Positions 34,354-44,016 are shown, numbered from the stretch's first letter. The stretch is 49,703 nucleotides of DNA from Phycisphaerae bacterium (GCA_028279405.1 JANQNU010000091.1:1-49703), one strand, 5' to 3'. The notes: a model not told the origin generated them from the letters alone. Numbers and translations: made by a program.

Positions 34354-36910
34354 CCGTCGCGCTCCTTCCCTTCCGCCGAACGCGTTTGGCTTGCAGCGCC
34401 GTTCGCTCCAGCTGCTCGGCCATTCGACGAACGCGATCGCCCCATTTCTCCGACGTGACATGTTGGGCCCGCAACTGCTCGGCGTACAGCGGAAACGCTA
34501 ACGGTGACAGGCGTTCCGTCTCCACCAACACCAGTCGTGCGCGTTCCAGTCGCTCCAGCGCCGTAGCCAGACGACGAAACTCGAGCTGCCGATCGAGCAC
34601 CTCTCGGCGCGACTGATCCATCAGCAGGTTCCCCGGATCGAAGTCGGTGAACACGTCGAAGAACAACTCGCTGGACGCCTGCAGATGACGTGCCGCGCGG
34701 CGCTCGCCGGGAAATCCGGAAACGACCAGACCCGCAATCCGCGCGATGTCCCGGAACTGTCGACGAGCCATCTGCGTCTCGTTCACGCACTCGAGCAAAT
34801 CTTCGGTCAGGCGCCGTTCCGTGAACAACGTCCGCCAATCCGCCTCTCGTAGTTCGAGCGGGGACGAACACAGCAACTCAATGCCGTAATCGTTCACGAC
34901 GACGTGGATGGTCATTGGTCGCAACCTGGCCAGCCGGTGCGCGAACAATGCCGCCAACCCTTCATGTACCAATCGACCCTCGAACGGAAAGACGAACCAG
35001 TGGTCGCCCTCCTGCGTGGTCGTATGCTCGATCAGGATTTCGTCGCTACAAGGCACGCGCGACCACTTCGCCTGCAGCTCGATCAACGGCCGCAGTGCCC
35101 GCGCCTCCCGCCCGTGGTAGCGTCCGACGCGTGCCGCGTCCAACAGCGCACGCATCAGCTCGCTCAGATGGGTCGATAGCGGAAAACGCCCGCCATTCCA
35201 ACGCGGTACGATGCCACGCTGCTTCCGGGCCGGCCGTACGTAGGCCGTCATGTCGCGTACGCGCACCAGCTCGAGAACGCGGCCGGCGAATGTGAAACAA
35301 TCACCATTTGTCAAGCGAGAGATGAACGACTCCTCGATCGTTCCCAGCAGATGCCCGTTGCCCATGCGGACATTCATCACCCCCTCGCTGGTAATCGTCC
35401 CGATGTTCATTCGATGGGCACGTTCGATCTGCGGCGAGCTGACCCGATAACGACCGTCTTCCAGCGTCAGACGCGCATACTGCGGATAGGCACGCAGTGC
35501 CGATCCACCGCGGGTGACAAAGTCCAGCACCCATTGCCATTCGTGGTCACCGAGGTCGCGAAACGCCCAAGCAGACCGTATCTCCGCCAGGAGCGCTCGC
35601 TCCTCGAATCCGCCTCCGGCCGCGACCGTGACAAGGTGTTGCACGAGCACATCGAGCGGCTTTTCCAATGGCGTCCGTGCCTCGATCGTGCGCCGGCGCA
35701 ATCCCTCGCGTGCCGCCGCGAATTCGGCCAGCTCCAGCGAGTGCGTCGGAACACATACGATGCGACTGATCGCTCCCGGCTGATGGCCGCTGCGACCGGC
35801 GCGCTGCATCAAACGCGCGATGCCCTTCGGACTTCCGAGCTGCACCACTTGCTCGACCGGCGCGAAGTCGACGCCCAGATCGAGCGAAGACGTGCAGACG
35901 ACACACTTCCAATCACCCGCGTCGAGCCGCGCCTCGACCTCTCGACGTGTTTCGCGGCCGATCGAGCCATGGTGCAACGCAATCTTGTCGATCCAGTCCG
36001 GCCGCTCGGCAATGAGCGCCTGATACCAGAGCTCTACCTGCGAACGCGTGTTCGTGAATAACAGCGTCGTGCGTGCCGCGTCGATTGCCTCGGCAAGCGG
36101 CTTGACGAGCTGACGACCAAGGTGACCCGACCACGGAAATCGACTGATGTCCTCCGGTATCAATGTCGACAATTGAATCTTCTTCTGCCGCGGACCAGCG
36201 ATCAGCAACGCCGATCGCTGCCCCGCGCCCATCAGCACGTCGCACGCCTCCCGCAAATTGCCGAGCGTCGCAGACAGGCCCCACACGCGCAATTCCGGGT
36301 TCCACTTTCGCAACCGGGCCAGACCGAGTTCAGTTTGCGTACCGCGCTTGGTACCAAGCAACTCGTGCCACTCGTCGACGATCACACACCGCAGCGTCCG
36401 AAAGTGCGTCTGCATCTCCGGATACGAAAGCAACAACGACAACGACTCCGGCGTCGTAACCAGTGCCGTTGGTAATCGATCGCGCTGTCGCCGACGGACA
36501 GTCGCCGTGACGTCGCCGGTACGAAGTTCGACCGTCCATGGGATTTGCAGGTCCCTGACCGGCGCCAGCAGCGACTGAACCGTGTCCGTTGCCAGGGCTC
36601 GTAACGGCGTGATCCACAACACGCGAAACGGCACCGCCTCATCCCGCGCCACAGCCGTCGAGGACGCTCGCGAACGACGCGGACCGACCGGGTCGCCACT
36701 TACATCGGACAAGGACGTCGCACGGGGTCGCTTCCGAGCCTCCCTCAGCCACTCCGCAACCGGACCCAACCAAACAGAGAGGGTCTTGCCAAACCCCGTC
36801 GGCGCGTGCACGAGCCCGCTCCGACCGGCGCGATAAGCCCGCCAGACCTGCCGCTGAAATGCGAACGGTTTCCACCCGCGCTGCTCGTACCAGTCGAGAA
36901 TCGGCTTCAC
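34340..36910 (-). CDS. Ligase-associated DEXH-box DNA helicase (Lhr-like)
   Basis: An 856-residue SF2 helicase. The Q-like motif FAFQRQVW, Walker A APTGFGKT, DEWH in VIVDEWHELLGTKRGT, motif III-like SATLGNLREA, and motif VI QRAGRSGHQPGA are present. The Lhr-type C-terminal winged-helix/beta-barrel part follows (TSEGVMNVRMGNGHLLGTIE, VNDYGIELLCSSP). It fits the ligase-associated DNA-damage-response helicases (LigB/Lhr cassette) rather than generic RecQ or Rad3. The start is a GTG at 36910 with no clear ribosome binding site. It overlaps PdeM, so the two are co-expressed for DNA repair. The cassette's ligase is not adjacent. Confidence 0.9.
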   Translation of the reverse strand: MKPILDWYEQRGWKPFAFQRQVWRAYRAGRSGLVHAPTGFGKTLSVWLGPVAEWLREARKRPRATSLSDVSGDPVGPRRSRASSTAVARDEAVPFRVLWITPLRALATDTVQSLLAPVRDLQIPWTVELRTGDVTATVRRRQRDRLPTALVTTPESLSLLLSYPEMQTHFRTLRCVIVDEWHELLGTKRGTQTELGLARLRKWNPELRVWGLSATLGNLREACDVLMGAGQRSALLIAGPRQKKIQLSTLIPEDISRFPWSGHLGRQLVKPLAEAIDAARTTLLFTNTRSQVELWYQALIAERPDWIDKIALHHGSIGRETRREVEARLDAGDWKCVVCTSSLDLGVDFAPVEQVVQLGSPKGIARLMQRAGRSGHQPGAISRIVCVPTHSLELAEFAAAREGLRRRTIEARTPLEKPLDVLVQHLVTVAAGGGFEERALLAEIRSAWAFRDLGDHEWQWVLDFVTRGGSALRAYPQYARLTLEDGRYRVSSPQIERAHRMNIGTITSEGVMNVRMGNGHLLGTIEESFISRLTNGDCFTFAGRVLELVRVRDMTAYVRPARKQRGIVPRWNGGRFPLSTHLSELMRALLDAARVGRYHGREARALRPLIELQAKWSRVPCSDEILIEHTTTQEGDHWFVFPFEGRLVHEGLAALFAHRLARLRPMTIHVVVNDYGIELLCSSPLELREADWRTLFTERRLTEDLLECVNETQMARRQFRDIARIAGLVVSGFPGERRAARHLQASSELFFDVFTDFDPGNLLMDQSRREVLDRQLEFRRLATALERLERARLVLVETERLSPLAFPLYAEQLRAQHVTSEKWGDRVRRMAEQLERTALQAKRVRRKGRSATVAAD

Positions 36911-37236
36911 ATCGCTAATGGTACCGTCGAAGGAATGGAAGGTGAGGCAGTGACCCGTCGCTTGCGCTGCGGGCTCGCATTTACGCTCAAGGATTGCTCC
37001 ACGGCGAGTTGACCGCTCGCCGCTCGTTGTGTTTGGTCTCTGGCTAGCGCCGGGACCAGATTCGCCACTGCGAGCCGCGAGCGAGCGGTCGATTCGAATG
37101 AGGCCGCCCCATCCAGTGTTTTTCTTGGGGCGTTACTACCCGGGCAAGCGGCGCAAACGCTTGCCCGTGCAAGATGCCAGCGAGGGGTCAAGTGCCCAAC
37201 CCGGTCACTCCGGGCTCCAATTCGCCCGCCGTCGGC
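36911..37236. other. Intergenic region upstream of the helicase, with a third repeat copy
   Basis: A 325-base region without a trusted gene. It holds the third, diverged copy of the dispersed repeat and a perfect 10-bp hairpin (CGGGCAAGCG at 37141-37150, CGCTTGCCCG at 37158-37167). The promoter for the helicase-pdeM pair must be at its left end. Confidence 0.5.
36951..37103 (+). repeat. Dispersed hairpin-bearing repeat, copy 3 (diverged)
   Basis: Shares both ends with copy 1: it begins TGACCCGTCGCTTGCGCT and ends GCGGTCGATTCGAATGAGG. Its middle differs and contains an inverted form of the copy-1 segment (CTCGTTGTGTTTGG in place of CCAAACACAACGAG). This indicates the element family has rearranged internally while keeping its ends. 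Confidence 0.65.
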
Positions 37237-38094
37237 TCAGCCGCTGAAGCGCGGCGGCACCGGCACCTCGATGAACACCTCGAACAACGGCGTGAACTCA
37301 ACGCGGCCCAGGGATCCAGAGACCAGATCGGCGATGACGATCAACGGCTCGAACAGATTGGTCACGATATTGCGGAACGACTGGTCGAGCGCCTGGAGCA
37401 AGAACTGCCCGAGCGAGACGACCGAGAATTGCACGACTGCAATCACCGGCACGACGAACGCCAGGAACAACAAGCTACCGCGCGCCACCGAGATGGATCG
37501 CTGGTCGCTCTTGAGCAACCCCGTTGCGTCGGTCTCCTTCGGAACGTCGACTGTCTGACCGGTTGCGTTTTCGATCAGCCTCGCGACCTGCTCAGCCGTC
37601 CGCTGAAGGTCGATCTCGACAGGGAACGTGTCCGTCCGGTTGCGCCCGGCGTCCCGAACCTCCACCGTCGCAGCGACCCGGGTCTCGGTCTGTTCGGCAT
37701 AGGTGATGCGAACGTAGCTGCCATCCGGCCCCTGTGCTACGACCGGCCAACCGTTCTCGAACAGCAGGAACGATGATGCGCCGTCCGCGCTCACGACGTC
37801 GATCGCTGTGACTTGCGCAAGGTTGCCCTGCGCATCGCGCGTCCCGAAAATGAAGAACTCACCGCCGCCGGGCGCCCGACCGGCAACCAGCAGCGGACTC
37901 GCCGCGTCCGAATTGATGAAGAATCCGACCGACCGCGTGTTCAGGTCGCCCGTCTGGCCATCCGGGATCAGGCCGTCGAGGTCATTCAGCAGATCCTGGA
38001 ACTGGCAACCGAAGGGCGCGATCAGCAGTGCGCAGCAGCACATCGCCACCAACCACTCCCAGACGGTCGTTCGTTTTCGTAGCGCAGCCATCAT
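37237..38094 (-). CDS. Envelope protein of unknown function with N-terminal lipoprotein-like signal and C-terminal hydrophobic stretch
   Basis: A 285-residue protein. ATG 38094 is preferred because GGAGG stands eight bases upstream; a frame to 38118 would add eight residues. The N-terminus MMAALRKRTTVWEWLVAMCC leads into ALLIAPFGCQ, a possible but imperfect lipobox. The middle is beta-rich (GGEFFIFGTRDAQGNLAQVT, DGSYVRITYAEQTETRVA). A hydrophobic segment lies near residue 205 (LLFLAFVVPVIAVVQFSVV). No family is recognised. It begins 28 bases after the next upstream gene on the same strand ends, so the two are likely one operon. Confidence 0.65.
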   Translation of the reverse strand: MMAALRKRTTVWEWLVAMCCCALLIAPFGCQFQDLLNDLDGLIPDGQTGDLNTRSVGFFINSDAASPLLVAGRAPGGGEFFIFGTRDAQGNLAQVTAIDVVSADGASSFLLFENGWPVVAQGPDGSYVRITYAEQTETRVAATVEVRDAGRNRTDTFPVEIDLQRTAEQVARLIENATGQTVDVPKETDATGLLKSDQRSISVARGSLLFLAFVVPVIAVVQFSVVSLGQFLLQALDQSFRNIVTNLFEPLIVIADLVSGSLGRVEFTPLFEVFIEVPVPPRFSG

Positions 38095-38122
38095 GTTCGA
38101 GGCCTCCTTGCGAAGCACCAGA

Positions 38123-39913
38123 CTAGTCGTCCGACAGGAACGAAACCATCTTGAAGCCGATCCCGTCGGGCAATGTGGACACAGTAAGAATCACATCGGG
38201 GTTGTATTCCAGGTTCTTTCTCGCGATCGCCCGCTCGCTCTCGTCGAGGCGCATCTCTGTCGTCAATGACTGCAGCACGATTCCCTCCCAGCTGTTCTGG
38301 CTCGAGAGATCGTCACTATTCGCGATATCGAGCATCGCCTGCATCAGCTCGCGACCAGACCACCAGGCGACCAGCCACGCTTCGGATGCACCATGCCGCT
38401 TCGCCCGCCGAAACGCAGCAGACTCCGCGAGTCGACTCGTCGACGAGGAATCGAGACCACTCAACACCGAACTCGTCGGCCCGACGTTCAGGAAGCGTTC
38501 GCGCAACAGAATCGACAGCCCACCCATTGGAAGGTCGAACACCGGTACGCCGCGCACTTCGCGCTGCGTGAACAACGGGACCTTGCTCAAGAAGCGCACG
38601 ATGGCATCCCGGTCGCGGAGACCGAGGGTACCGTAGAAGCGCGTCGTTTCCACCGAATACGGCTTGCGGAGATCGACCGTCCACGACAGCGGGCCATCCA
38701 GCTTCTCGAGAACCTCCTTGCGGATATTCACCGTCTCGGACTCGCTCAACGGCATGTTTTCCAGTCCGCTTTCCATCCGCTGCGCTTCGTCCGGATCGAC
38801 CACGCGCATGAACTGGATCGTGCGATCGATCAGCTCCATCGGCGAGAATGCAACACTGACGAACAGCTTCGAATCGCTGCCGATGGACGGCGGCGGGTCG
38901 ATCGGTTTGTTCTCGAAGCTCAGCAGTCGAAACAACCCCTTGCGCTCGGTCCCGGTGTAGGCCACGCCCTCACTGACCATCTGGGCGCCGTCGCCACCGC
39001 CCAGTCGCACGTGGCCGAAGACCATCTGCAACGTATCGATCCCCAGCTTGCGCCCCTCTTCGATCTCGTCGGGACGCTGCGTCTCACGCTTGATCTGTTT
39101 CCAGAGCTCGGCCCCGTTGACAATGATCCGAACCTGCCCCAGCGGCTCGAATCGACGAGAGAGCGTTCGGTACGTTTCCTGACGCGACAACGGCGCCTCG
39201 CGCTCGATACGCAGCGCTTTACGGGCAGCGTCGATGCTCGAAGCAACAATCAGCCGACGCCCGCTGAGGCAGATAGCGAGTTCCTCGGGCAACTTTTCAG
39301 CCGAAAATATGCTGTCGAGGTATCCATCGAAGTCGCCCGCAAGTAGCGCAGCGCGCTCCAATTCCTCGAACTCGTCGAAATCCGAACCATCTTCGTCGTC
39401 CGAATCACCCTTGGGCCTGTGAACGAGAAAGTGAATGGTGTCGGAACCAACCGATTCAGTCTTCACGTCGGAAGCGGTTTCGCGGAGCTTCTTGAGCGCC
39501 GCGTCCACGTACCGCTGCGCGAGCTCAACGTCCTTCAGACCGGCCATCAGAACTGCGTCAGGGGCGTCGCCGACCTGCGCGCCGGCCAGATAAAACACCG
39601 CCGGTCCGCCGAACGGGCTCTTCAACTGGTCCTTCGGCGTATCGAGCACGAGCGCCAACCGCTCGAGGACCTTGGAGGTAAGCTCGCGAAATTGCCGAGC
39701 TTCGCCGAACGCGGGCCCGCTGGCAGGATCGAAGTAACGGTTCATCCCCTTGAGATCGCGAACCGCCGTCGCGAGCCGGTCGACGTCATCGACCGCGACC
39801 ATCACCAGACAGTCGGCCGGCGCCCAATCCGCCGGGTCCTTTGGAAACTCCGCCGCCAGGGCAACGTTACCGAGCAGGATCGCTATCGCCCAGCGAATAT
39901 TTCTAAGCTGCAT
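38123..39913 (-). CDS. Exported protein of unknown function
   Basis: A 596-residue protein starting MQLRNIRWAIAILLGNVALA, a signal peptide ending AAEF. AAGGGA stands seven bases upstream. The mature protein has alternating helix and strand and reads like the planctomycete exported proteins with a DUF3352-like N-terminal half (PADCLVMVAVDDVDRLATAV, VLMAGLKDVELAQRYVDA), but I cannot confirm the family. An acidic stretch (DSDDEDGSDFDEFEE) falls near residue 190. It is upstream of the small envelope gene in the same direction. Function unknown. Confidence 0.65.
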   Translation of the reverse strand: MQLRNIRWAIAILLGNVALAAEFPKDPADWAPADCLVMVAVDDVDRLATAVRDLKGMNRYFDPASGPAFGEARQFRELTSKVLERLALVLDTPKDQLKSPFGGPAVFYLAGAQVGDAPDAVLMAGLKDVELAQRYVDAALKKLRETASDVKTESVGSDTIHFLVHRPKGDSDDEDGSDFDEFEELERAALLAGDFDGYLDSIFSAEKLPEELAICLSGRRLIVASSIDAARKALRIEREAPLSRQETYRTLSRRFEPLGQVRIIVNGAELWKQIKRETQRPDEIEEGRKLGIDTLQMVFGHVRLGGGDGAQMVSEGVAYTGTERKGLFRLLSFENKPIDPPPSIGSDSKLFVSVAFSPMELIDRTIQFMRVVDPDEAQRMESGLENMPLSESETVNIRKEVLEKLDGPLSWTVDLRKPYSVETTRFYGTLGLRDRDAIVRFLSKVPLFTQREVRGVPVFDLPMGGLSILLRERFLNVGPTSSVLSGLDSSSTSRLAESAAFRRAKRHGASEAWLVAWWSGRELMQAMLDIANSDDLSSQNSWEGIVLQSLTTEMRLDESERAIARKNLEYNPDVILTVSTLPDGIGFKMVSFLSDD

Positions 39914-40036
39914 TGATCATCCCTTGTTCTGCAATTGTACGTAGCTCATCAAGGCACCACCTTCGCGAATGCCCCTTCGGCCCGCGAAGCGCCTGGACTC
40001 CTAGCGACGCCGACGTCGTCCTGCTCACGCTTCGCA

Positions 40037-40996
40037 TTATCGGTCTGACGCCTTCAGGACGGTCGGGGCGCCCCGCTCGATCCGCGCCGGCGGCTGCAGA
40101 TAACGGTAACCGGCTTCCGAGCTCTCGCTGTTGTAGGTAAATGCGTCCCGGTTGCGCAGGAAGTCAAGCACGTAGCGCATCGGGATCGCGAAGCCGAGCC
40201 CTTCGGCCCCCAAGAGCTTCATGTTGGTCACGCCGACGACTTCGCCGCGAATGTTGAAGAGCGGGCCGCCGGAGTTTCCGGGGTTGATCTGAGTTGTCGT
40301 CTGGATGTACACAATCCCCGCTTCCACGCGGTTTCGGCGACTGACGATTCCTTCCGAGACGGTCCGCTCCAACCCGAGTGGGTTACCGATCGCGAACACC
40401 GGATCGCCGTCGCGGAGGTCGTCATCGACATCCAGATAGGTCACGACCGGCGTGTAGCCGTCCGGAAGCTCGGCCTTGAGCAGCGCGAGGTCGAGGAACG
40501 GGTTCGTCGCAAGGATGGTGACGCGCTCGATCCGTTGGCGGGTGAACTCCCGACCGACCTGGCGAAACACGGTGAGCGTGATCTTGGTTTCGCCCTCGAT
40601 CACATGAAAGTTCGTAATCAGGTGTCCGTCGCGCGAGATGAAGAACCCGCTGCCGCGCCCCAACGGCGTGGAGACCAGCGCAACACCTTCGCCGAAGCGC
40701 TTGGCGAGCTTCTTGACCGTGCTGGCCGGCAAATCGGCCGTGCTGTACAGGTGGTCGCTCTCGCGAACAGTCGTCTTTGTCGGGCCAGGGTCGGGGGCCT
40801 CGCGAATGTCGAGGATCGCAGCGCGCGGTATCGAAACCAGATCGAAGCCCAGGTCGACGATCACCCGATCGTCGAAGGCCCGCAGGATCGGAGCCTCGAG
40901 CACAGGGCCGTTGCGCAGTGTTATGGTCTCGGCCTGTACGAAGCCACCCAAAGCCGCGCCCACCAAACAAACCCCGCCCATCAACCGTCGTTTCAT
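40037..40996 (-). CDS. Secreted HtrA/trypsin-like serine protease without PDZ domain
   Basis: A 319-residue protein. ATG 40996 gives a signal peptide (MKRRLMGGVCLVGAALGGFV, cleaved near AQAE). Residues 24-65 are a small SH3-like or beta domain. Residues 95-290 are the trypsin fold with His131 in TNFHVIEG, Asp169 in FLDLALLK and Ser242 in NPGNSGGPL, so the triad is complete. HtrA/DegP proteins usually end in PDZ domains; none follows here. It probably cleaves or protects envelope proteins in the periplasm. It is divergent from the O-antigen-ligase-like gene with about 190 bases between starts. A longer frame to 41308 overlaps that gene and is rejected. Confidence 0.9.
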   Translation of the reverse strand: MKRRLMGGVCLVGAALGGFVQAETITLRNGPVLEAPILRAFDDRVIVDLGFDLVSIPRAAILDIREAPDPGPTKTTVRESDHLYSTADLPASTVKKLAKRFGEGVALVSTPLGRGSGFFISRDGHLITNFHVIEGETKITLTVFRQVGREFTRQRIERVTILATNPFLDLALLKAELPDGYTPVVTYLDVDDDLRDGDPVFAIGNPLGLERTVSEGIVSRRNRVEAGIVYIQTTTQINPGNSGGPLFNIRGEVVGVTNMKLLGAEGLGFAIPMRYVLDFLRNRDAFTYNSESSEAGYRYLQPPARIERGAPTVLKASDR

Positions 40997-41189
40997 CGAT
41001 TTCCCCTGACGAATAAATGCCCGTTTCGTGAAATGGTAGGGGCTCGAACGAACCCTCACAACCCATCGCGGCCCAGCCGGAAGCCGACTGAGTTGCCGGC
41101 GAAACGTGCGGCCCTCCGGCGCCCGGACAGTCAGGCCCGAGCGGCTTCCTGACTGAACTCGGCCCGCGATTGACGGTATAAGAAGCAGC

Positions 41190-43976
41190 ATGACCACATC
41201 ATCCGGAGACGTCGACATCCAGCCGCGATCCCATGCGGCCGCTACCACGCTCTCGCGAATCGCCGCGGCCGCGACCGTTCTCGGTATCCTGGGCTCGTTC
41301 GTGCTCATCTCGCCACTGGGGGGCGCGACCTTCCCCGGTTTGCAGCCCTATCAGCCGTGGTCCCCGCTCCGTGGAATCGTCGCGGCCCAGGGTCTGTTCG
41401 GAGCGGTCGAGTCCGCCCGCGGCACCGAGATCAAGGACCTCGTCTTCCACGCGTCCACGGTCCTGTTGCTCGGCCTCGCGACACTGCGTTTCCTGCTGCT
41501 GCCGGGTCGCGGGCTGCGCGATGCGTTGTGGGAGCCCTGGTTTCACGGCCAGATGCTGCTCGGCTGTTGGGTGATCCTCAGCTTTTGGAGCATGCAGTGG
41601 AGCGGCGCTCCGTTGCTGAGCCTGGGACAAGCGACGCTCTACCTCTATTTCCTGGGGTTCGCACTCGCGCTGGCGTACACGCTCGAGCGCCGACACGTTT
41701 CCACGGTGGTGTGTGGTCTCGCGATCGTCAGCATCGTCGCCGCAATACTGTGCATCTGGTACTTCATCGAGCGCAATCCGCACCACCGCCCCGGATTCCC
41801 GCTCGGTAACCCCAATACGCTCTCGATCGCGTTGGCGCCTGCGATCCTTCTCATCGCCGCGATCCGGTTTGCACCGGTGAATGAAGTGACCCAGGCCGGA
41901 CTGGTTTCGTGGCGCGCCTGGACGATTCCGGCGCTGGTCCCGCTGCTGACCTGCTTGTGGCTCACGCGCGGCCGGGCCGCGCTGATAGCGCTCACGGTTG
42001 GATTGGCGCTGCTGGTCTACCTGCGGACGGGCAAACGAACCCGCTGGATCGTCGGCATGGGAACAGGTCTCCTGGTTGCGGGAGCGGGCCTGTGGCTCTA
42101 CTTCTTCTCCACGCAGGATCTGACAATGGGGCGTGGCGCCACCCTGCGGTATCGACTGTACGCCTGGCGCTATGCGGCGGAGATCTGGCAACAGCGCCCG
42201 ACCACGGGTTGGGGCGCCGGCGCTTATCCGCGACTGGCGGGCCAATATGCCACCTACGATCGCGCCCTCGATCCAGCGGCATTCATGGGCGAAATCATCA
42301 GTCACGCTCACAATGAACTGTTCGAAGTATTCGCCGAAATCGGGTTAGTCGGCGGGGTCACGTACGTCGGTGGCTTCGTGGCCGTACTGGTCGCCGCGAT
42401 TGCCATGCTGCGCCGAACGAAGGACGCACGGGCGCGGATACTCATGAGCGGACTGCTCGCCGGCCTGGTTGCGTTGCTGATCGACGGCTGCTTCAGTGCC
42501 GCGCTGCGCCTGCCGGGAATCCCACTGATGCTGGCAACGACCCTCGGCCTGATCTGGGCGCTTTGCCGCCAGCAGGCCACCGATGAGGCCCCGTTCGGCC
42601 TTGGCGTACGGGGTCCGGTTCGCGCGATCGCAGCGATCGCGTCTGCGAGCGTCGCGATCTACCTCGCGACCACTACCGTCCAGAACTGGACCGGCGTTCG
42701 CGATGAAGTGGCGGCATATCGCGCCTTCGAGCAGCAGAACCACCAATTGGCCGTACGTCGCGCGGAACAAGCGGCCGTTCGCCTACTCGACCCGGTACGC
42801 GCGCTCTACGCGTTGGATCGACGCGCATGGGCCAGCCTGAGCGCAGCTGGGGAGGCGTATCGCTGGAGTTGGGCGCCCGGACCGGACGGAACGCCGGTGC
42901 TGCGCGAATCCAACCGCGTAGCGGCCGTCGAGGCGGCACAAACCGCATGGGAGCACGCCGTCGTCCTGATGCGCATTGCACCGAGCTGGCATCGGATCGC
43001 AGTCGTCTGCGCGCGCTCCGCCGAATTGCTCATGGAACTGGAAGCGCCGACGGCGCCGGACCGTGCTCGCGAATGGCGGGTGCGTGCCGAAGGCGCCTGG
43101 CGCTTACAGCGCCAATGGCTGCTCTACGACTTCGAGACGCTCCTGGCACTGTTGCACTATTCACCCAATGTGCAGGAACAGGTCGGCCTCCTCAGGGACT
43201 CGCTGGCCTCGGCGGACTTTCGTCGAGCGGCGTTCGTCGATGCGCTGCGTGATATCCGAACGCGCCCCGGCTTTGAAGAAGCGCTGGCCCGTCTGGAACG
43301 CGGCGCCGGGCCGATCACGCCGGAAACAGACACGGACTCCCTGATCGCGTCCGGAGCACCACAAACATACCGCCTGCTCGCAGCCAGTCAGGCACTCGCC
43401 GGCGATCCCGCGCGCGCTGCAGAATCCGCGGCGCGTGCCACACGCCTGTACGCACCCCTCCGGCTGAGGTTTGCAACGTTGTACTCGGAGGCGCTTCGCG
43501 AAGAAGCCGTCTATCGGTTTGCGAGTTCGTGGCTGAATGCAGCACGATGCGATGACCTGATCGCGGAAGCGATCGAGAAACTGCCACGGATTCAGGAGCA
43601 ACAGTACGAGCGGCTCGTGCTACCCTTCCGAATCGATCTCGTTCGCTACCGGCTCGCCGCCGGCGACGAAGCGGGGGCCATCCCCGAAATCGAACGTCTA
43701 GCGCGTACCGAGGAGCCGATCGGTAACCATCTAGCGCGGTTCTACGTCGATCTCGCATCCGTGGGCATACCCGCCGACACACCTGCGACGCAGATCGAGC
43801 AATGGCTGACGAAGGCGATCCACCACGATCCGGACAACGTGTCGGCCTGGACGCTTCGCATCCGCCGAGCCGCGATCGACGGCGATTCACAGCGCGCGAC
43901 GGCGTTGCTCGACGCCGCTGCACGCGCAGGAGTGCCCGCAGACGCACTGGCACAACTCCGCGCACAGCTGCCGTGA
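41190..43976 (+). CDS. O-antigen ligase/polymerase family protein with long C-terminal helical-repeat domain
   Basis: A 928-residue protein. The N-terminal 450 residues carry about 11-12 membrane helices and the Wzy_C/WaaL family motif in the large periplasmic loop: GWGAGAYPRLAGQYATYD and SHAHNELFEVFAEIGLVG. It should join or polymerise sugar chains on the periplasmic face. The C-terminal 450 residues are soluble, helical and TPR-like (NHQLAVRRAEQAAVRLLDP, ALAGDPARAAESAARATRL, DGDSQRATALLDAAARAGVP), which is longer than usual. ATG 41190 follows AGAAG. No other polysaccharide gene is next to it on this strand. Confidence 0.85.
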   Translation: MTTSSGDVDIQPRSHAAATTLSRIAAAATVLGILGSFVLISPLGGATFPGLQPYQPWSPLRGIVAAQGLFGAVESARGTEIKDLVFHASTVLLLGLATLRFLLLPGRGLRDALWEPWFHGQMLLGCWVILSFWSMQWSGAPLLSLGQATLYLYFLGFALALAYTLERRHVSTVVCGLAIVSIVAAILCIWYFIERNPHHRPGFPLGNPNTLSIALAPAILLIAAIRFAPVNEVTQAGLVSWRAWTIPALVPLLTCLWLTRGRAALIALTVGLALLVYLRTGKRTRWIVGMGTGLLVAGAGLWLYFFSTQDLTMGRGATLRYRLYAWRYAAEIWQQRPTTGWGAGAYPRLAGQYATYDRALDPAAFMGEIISHAHNELFEVFAEIGLVGGVTYVGGFVAVLVAAIAMLRRTKDARARILMSGLLAGLVALLIDGCFSAALRLPGIPLMLATTLGLIWALCRQQATDEAPFGLGVRGPVRAIAAIASASVAIYLATTTVQNWTGVRDEVAAYRAFEQQNHQLAVRRAEQAAVRLLDPVRALYALDRRAWASLSAAGEAYRWSWAPGPDGTPVLRESNRVAAVEAAQTAWEHAVVLMRIAPSWHRIAVVCARSAELLMELEAPTAPDRAREWRVRAEGAWRLQRQWLLYDFETLLALLHYSPNVQEQVGLLRDSLASADFRRAAFVDALRDIRTRPGFEEALARLERGAGPITPETDTDSLIASGAPQTYRLLAASQALAGDPARAAESAARATRLYAPLRLRFATLYSEALREEAVYRFASSWLNAARCDDLIAEAIEKLPRIQEQQYERLVLPFRIDLVRYRLAAGDEAGAIPEIERLARTEEPIGNHLARFYVDLASVGIPADTPATQIEQWLTKAIHHDPDNVSAWTLRIRRAAIDGDSQRATALLDAAARAGVPADALAQLRAQLP

Positions 43977-44016
43977 CACCCGCAGGTCGGTCCGCGGCTC
44001 GGCAACGGTCGGGCCG

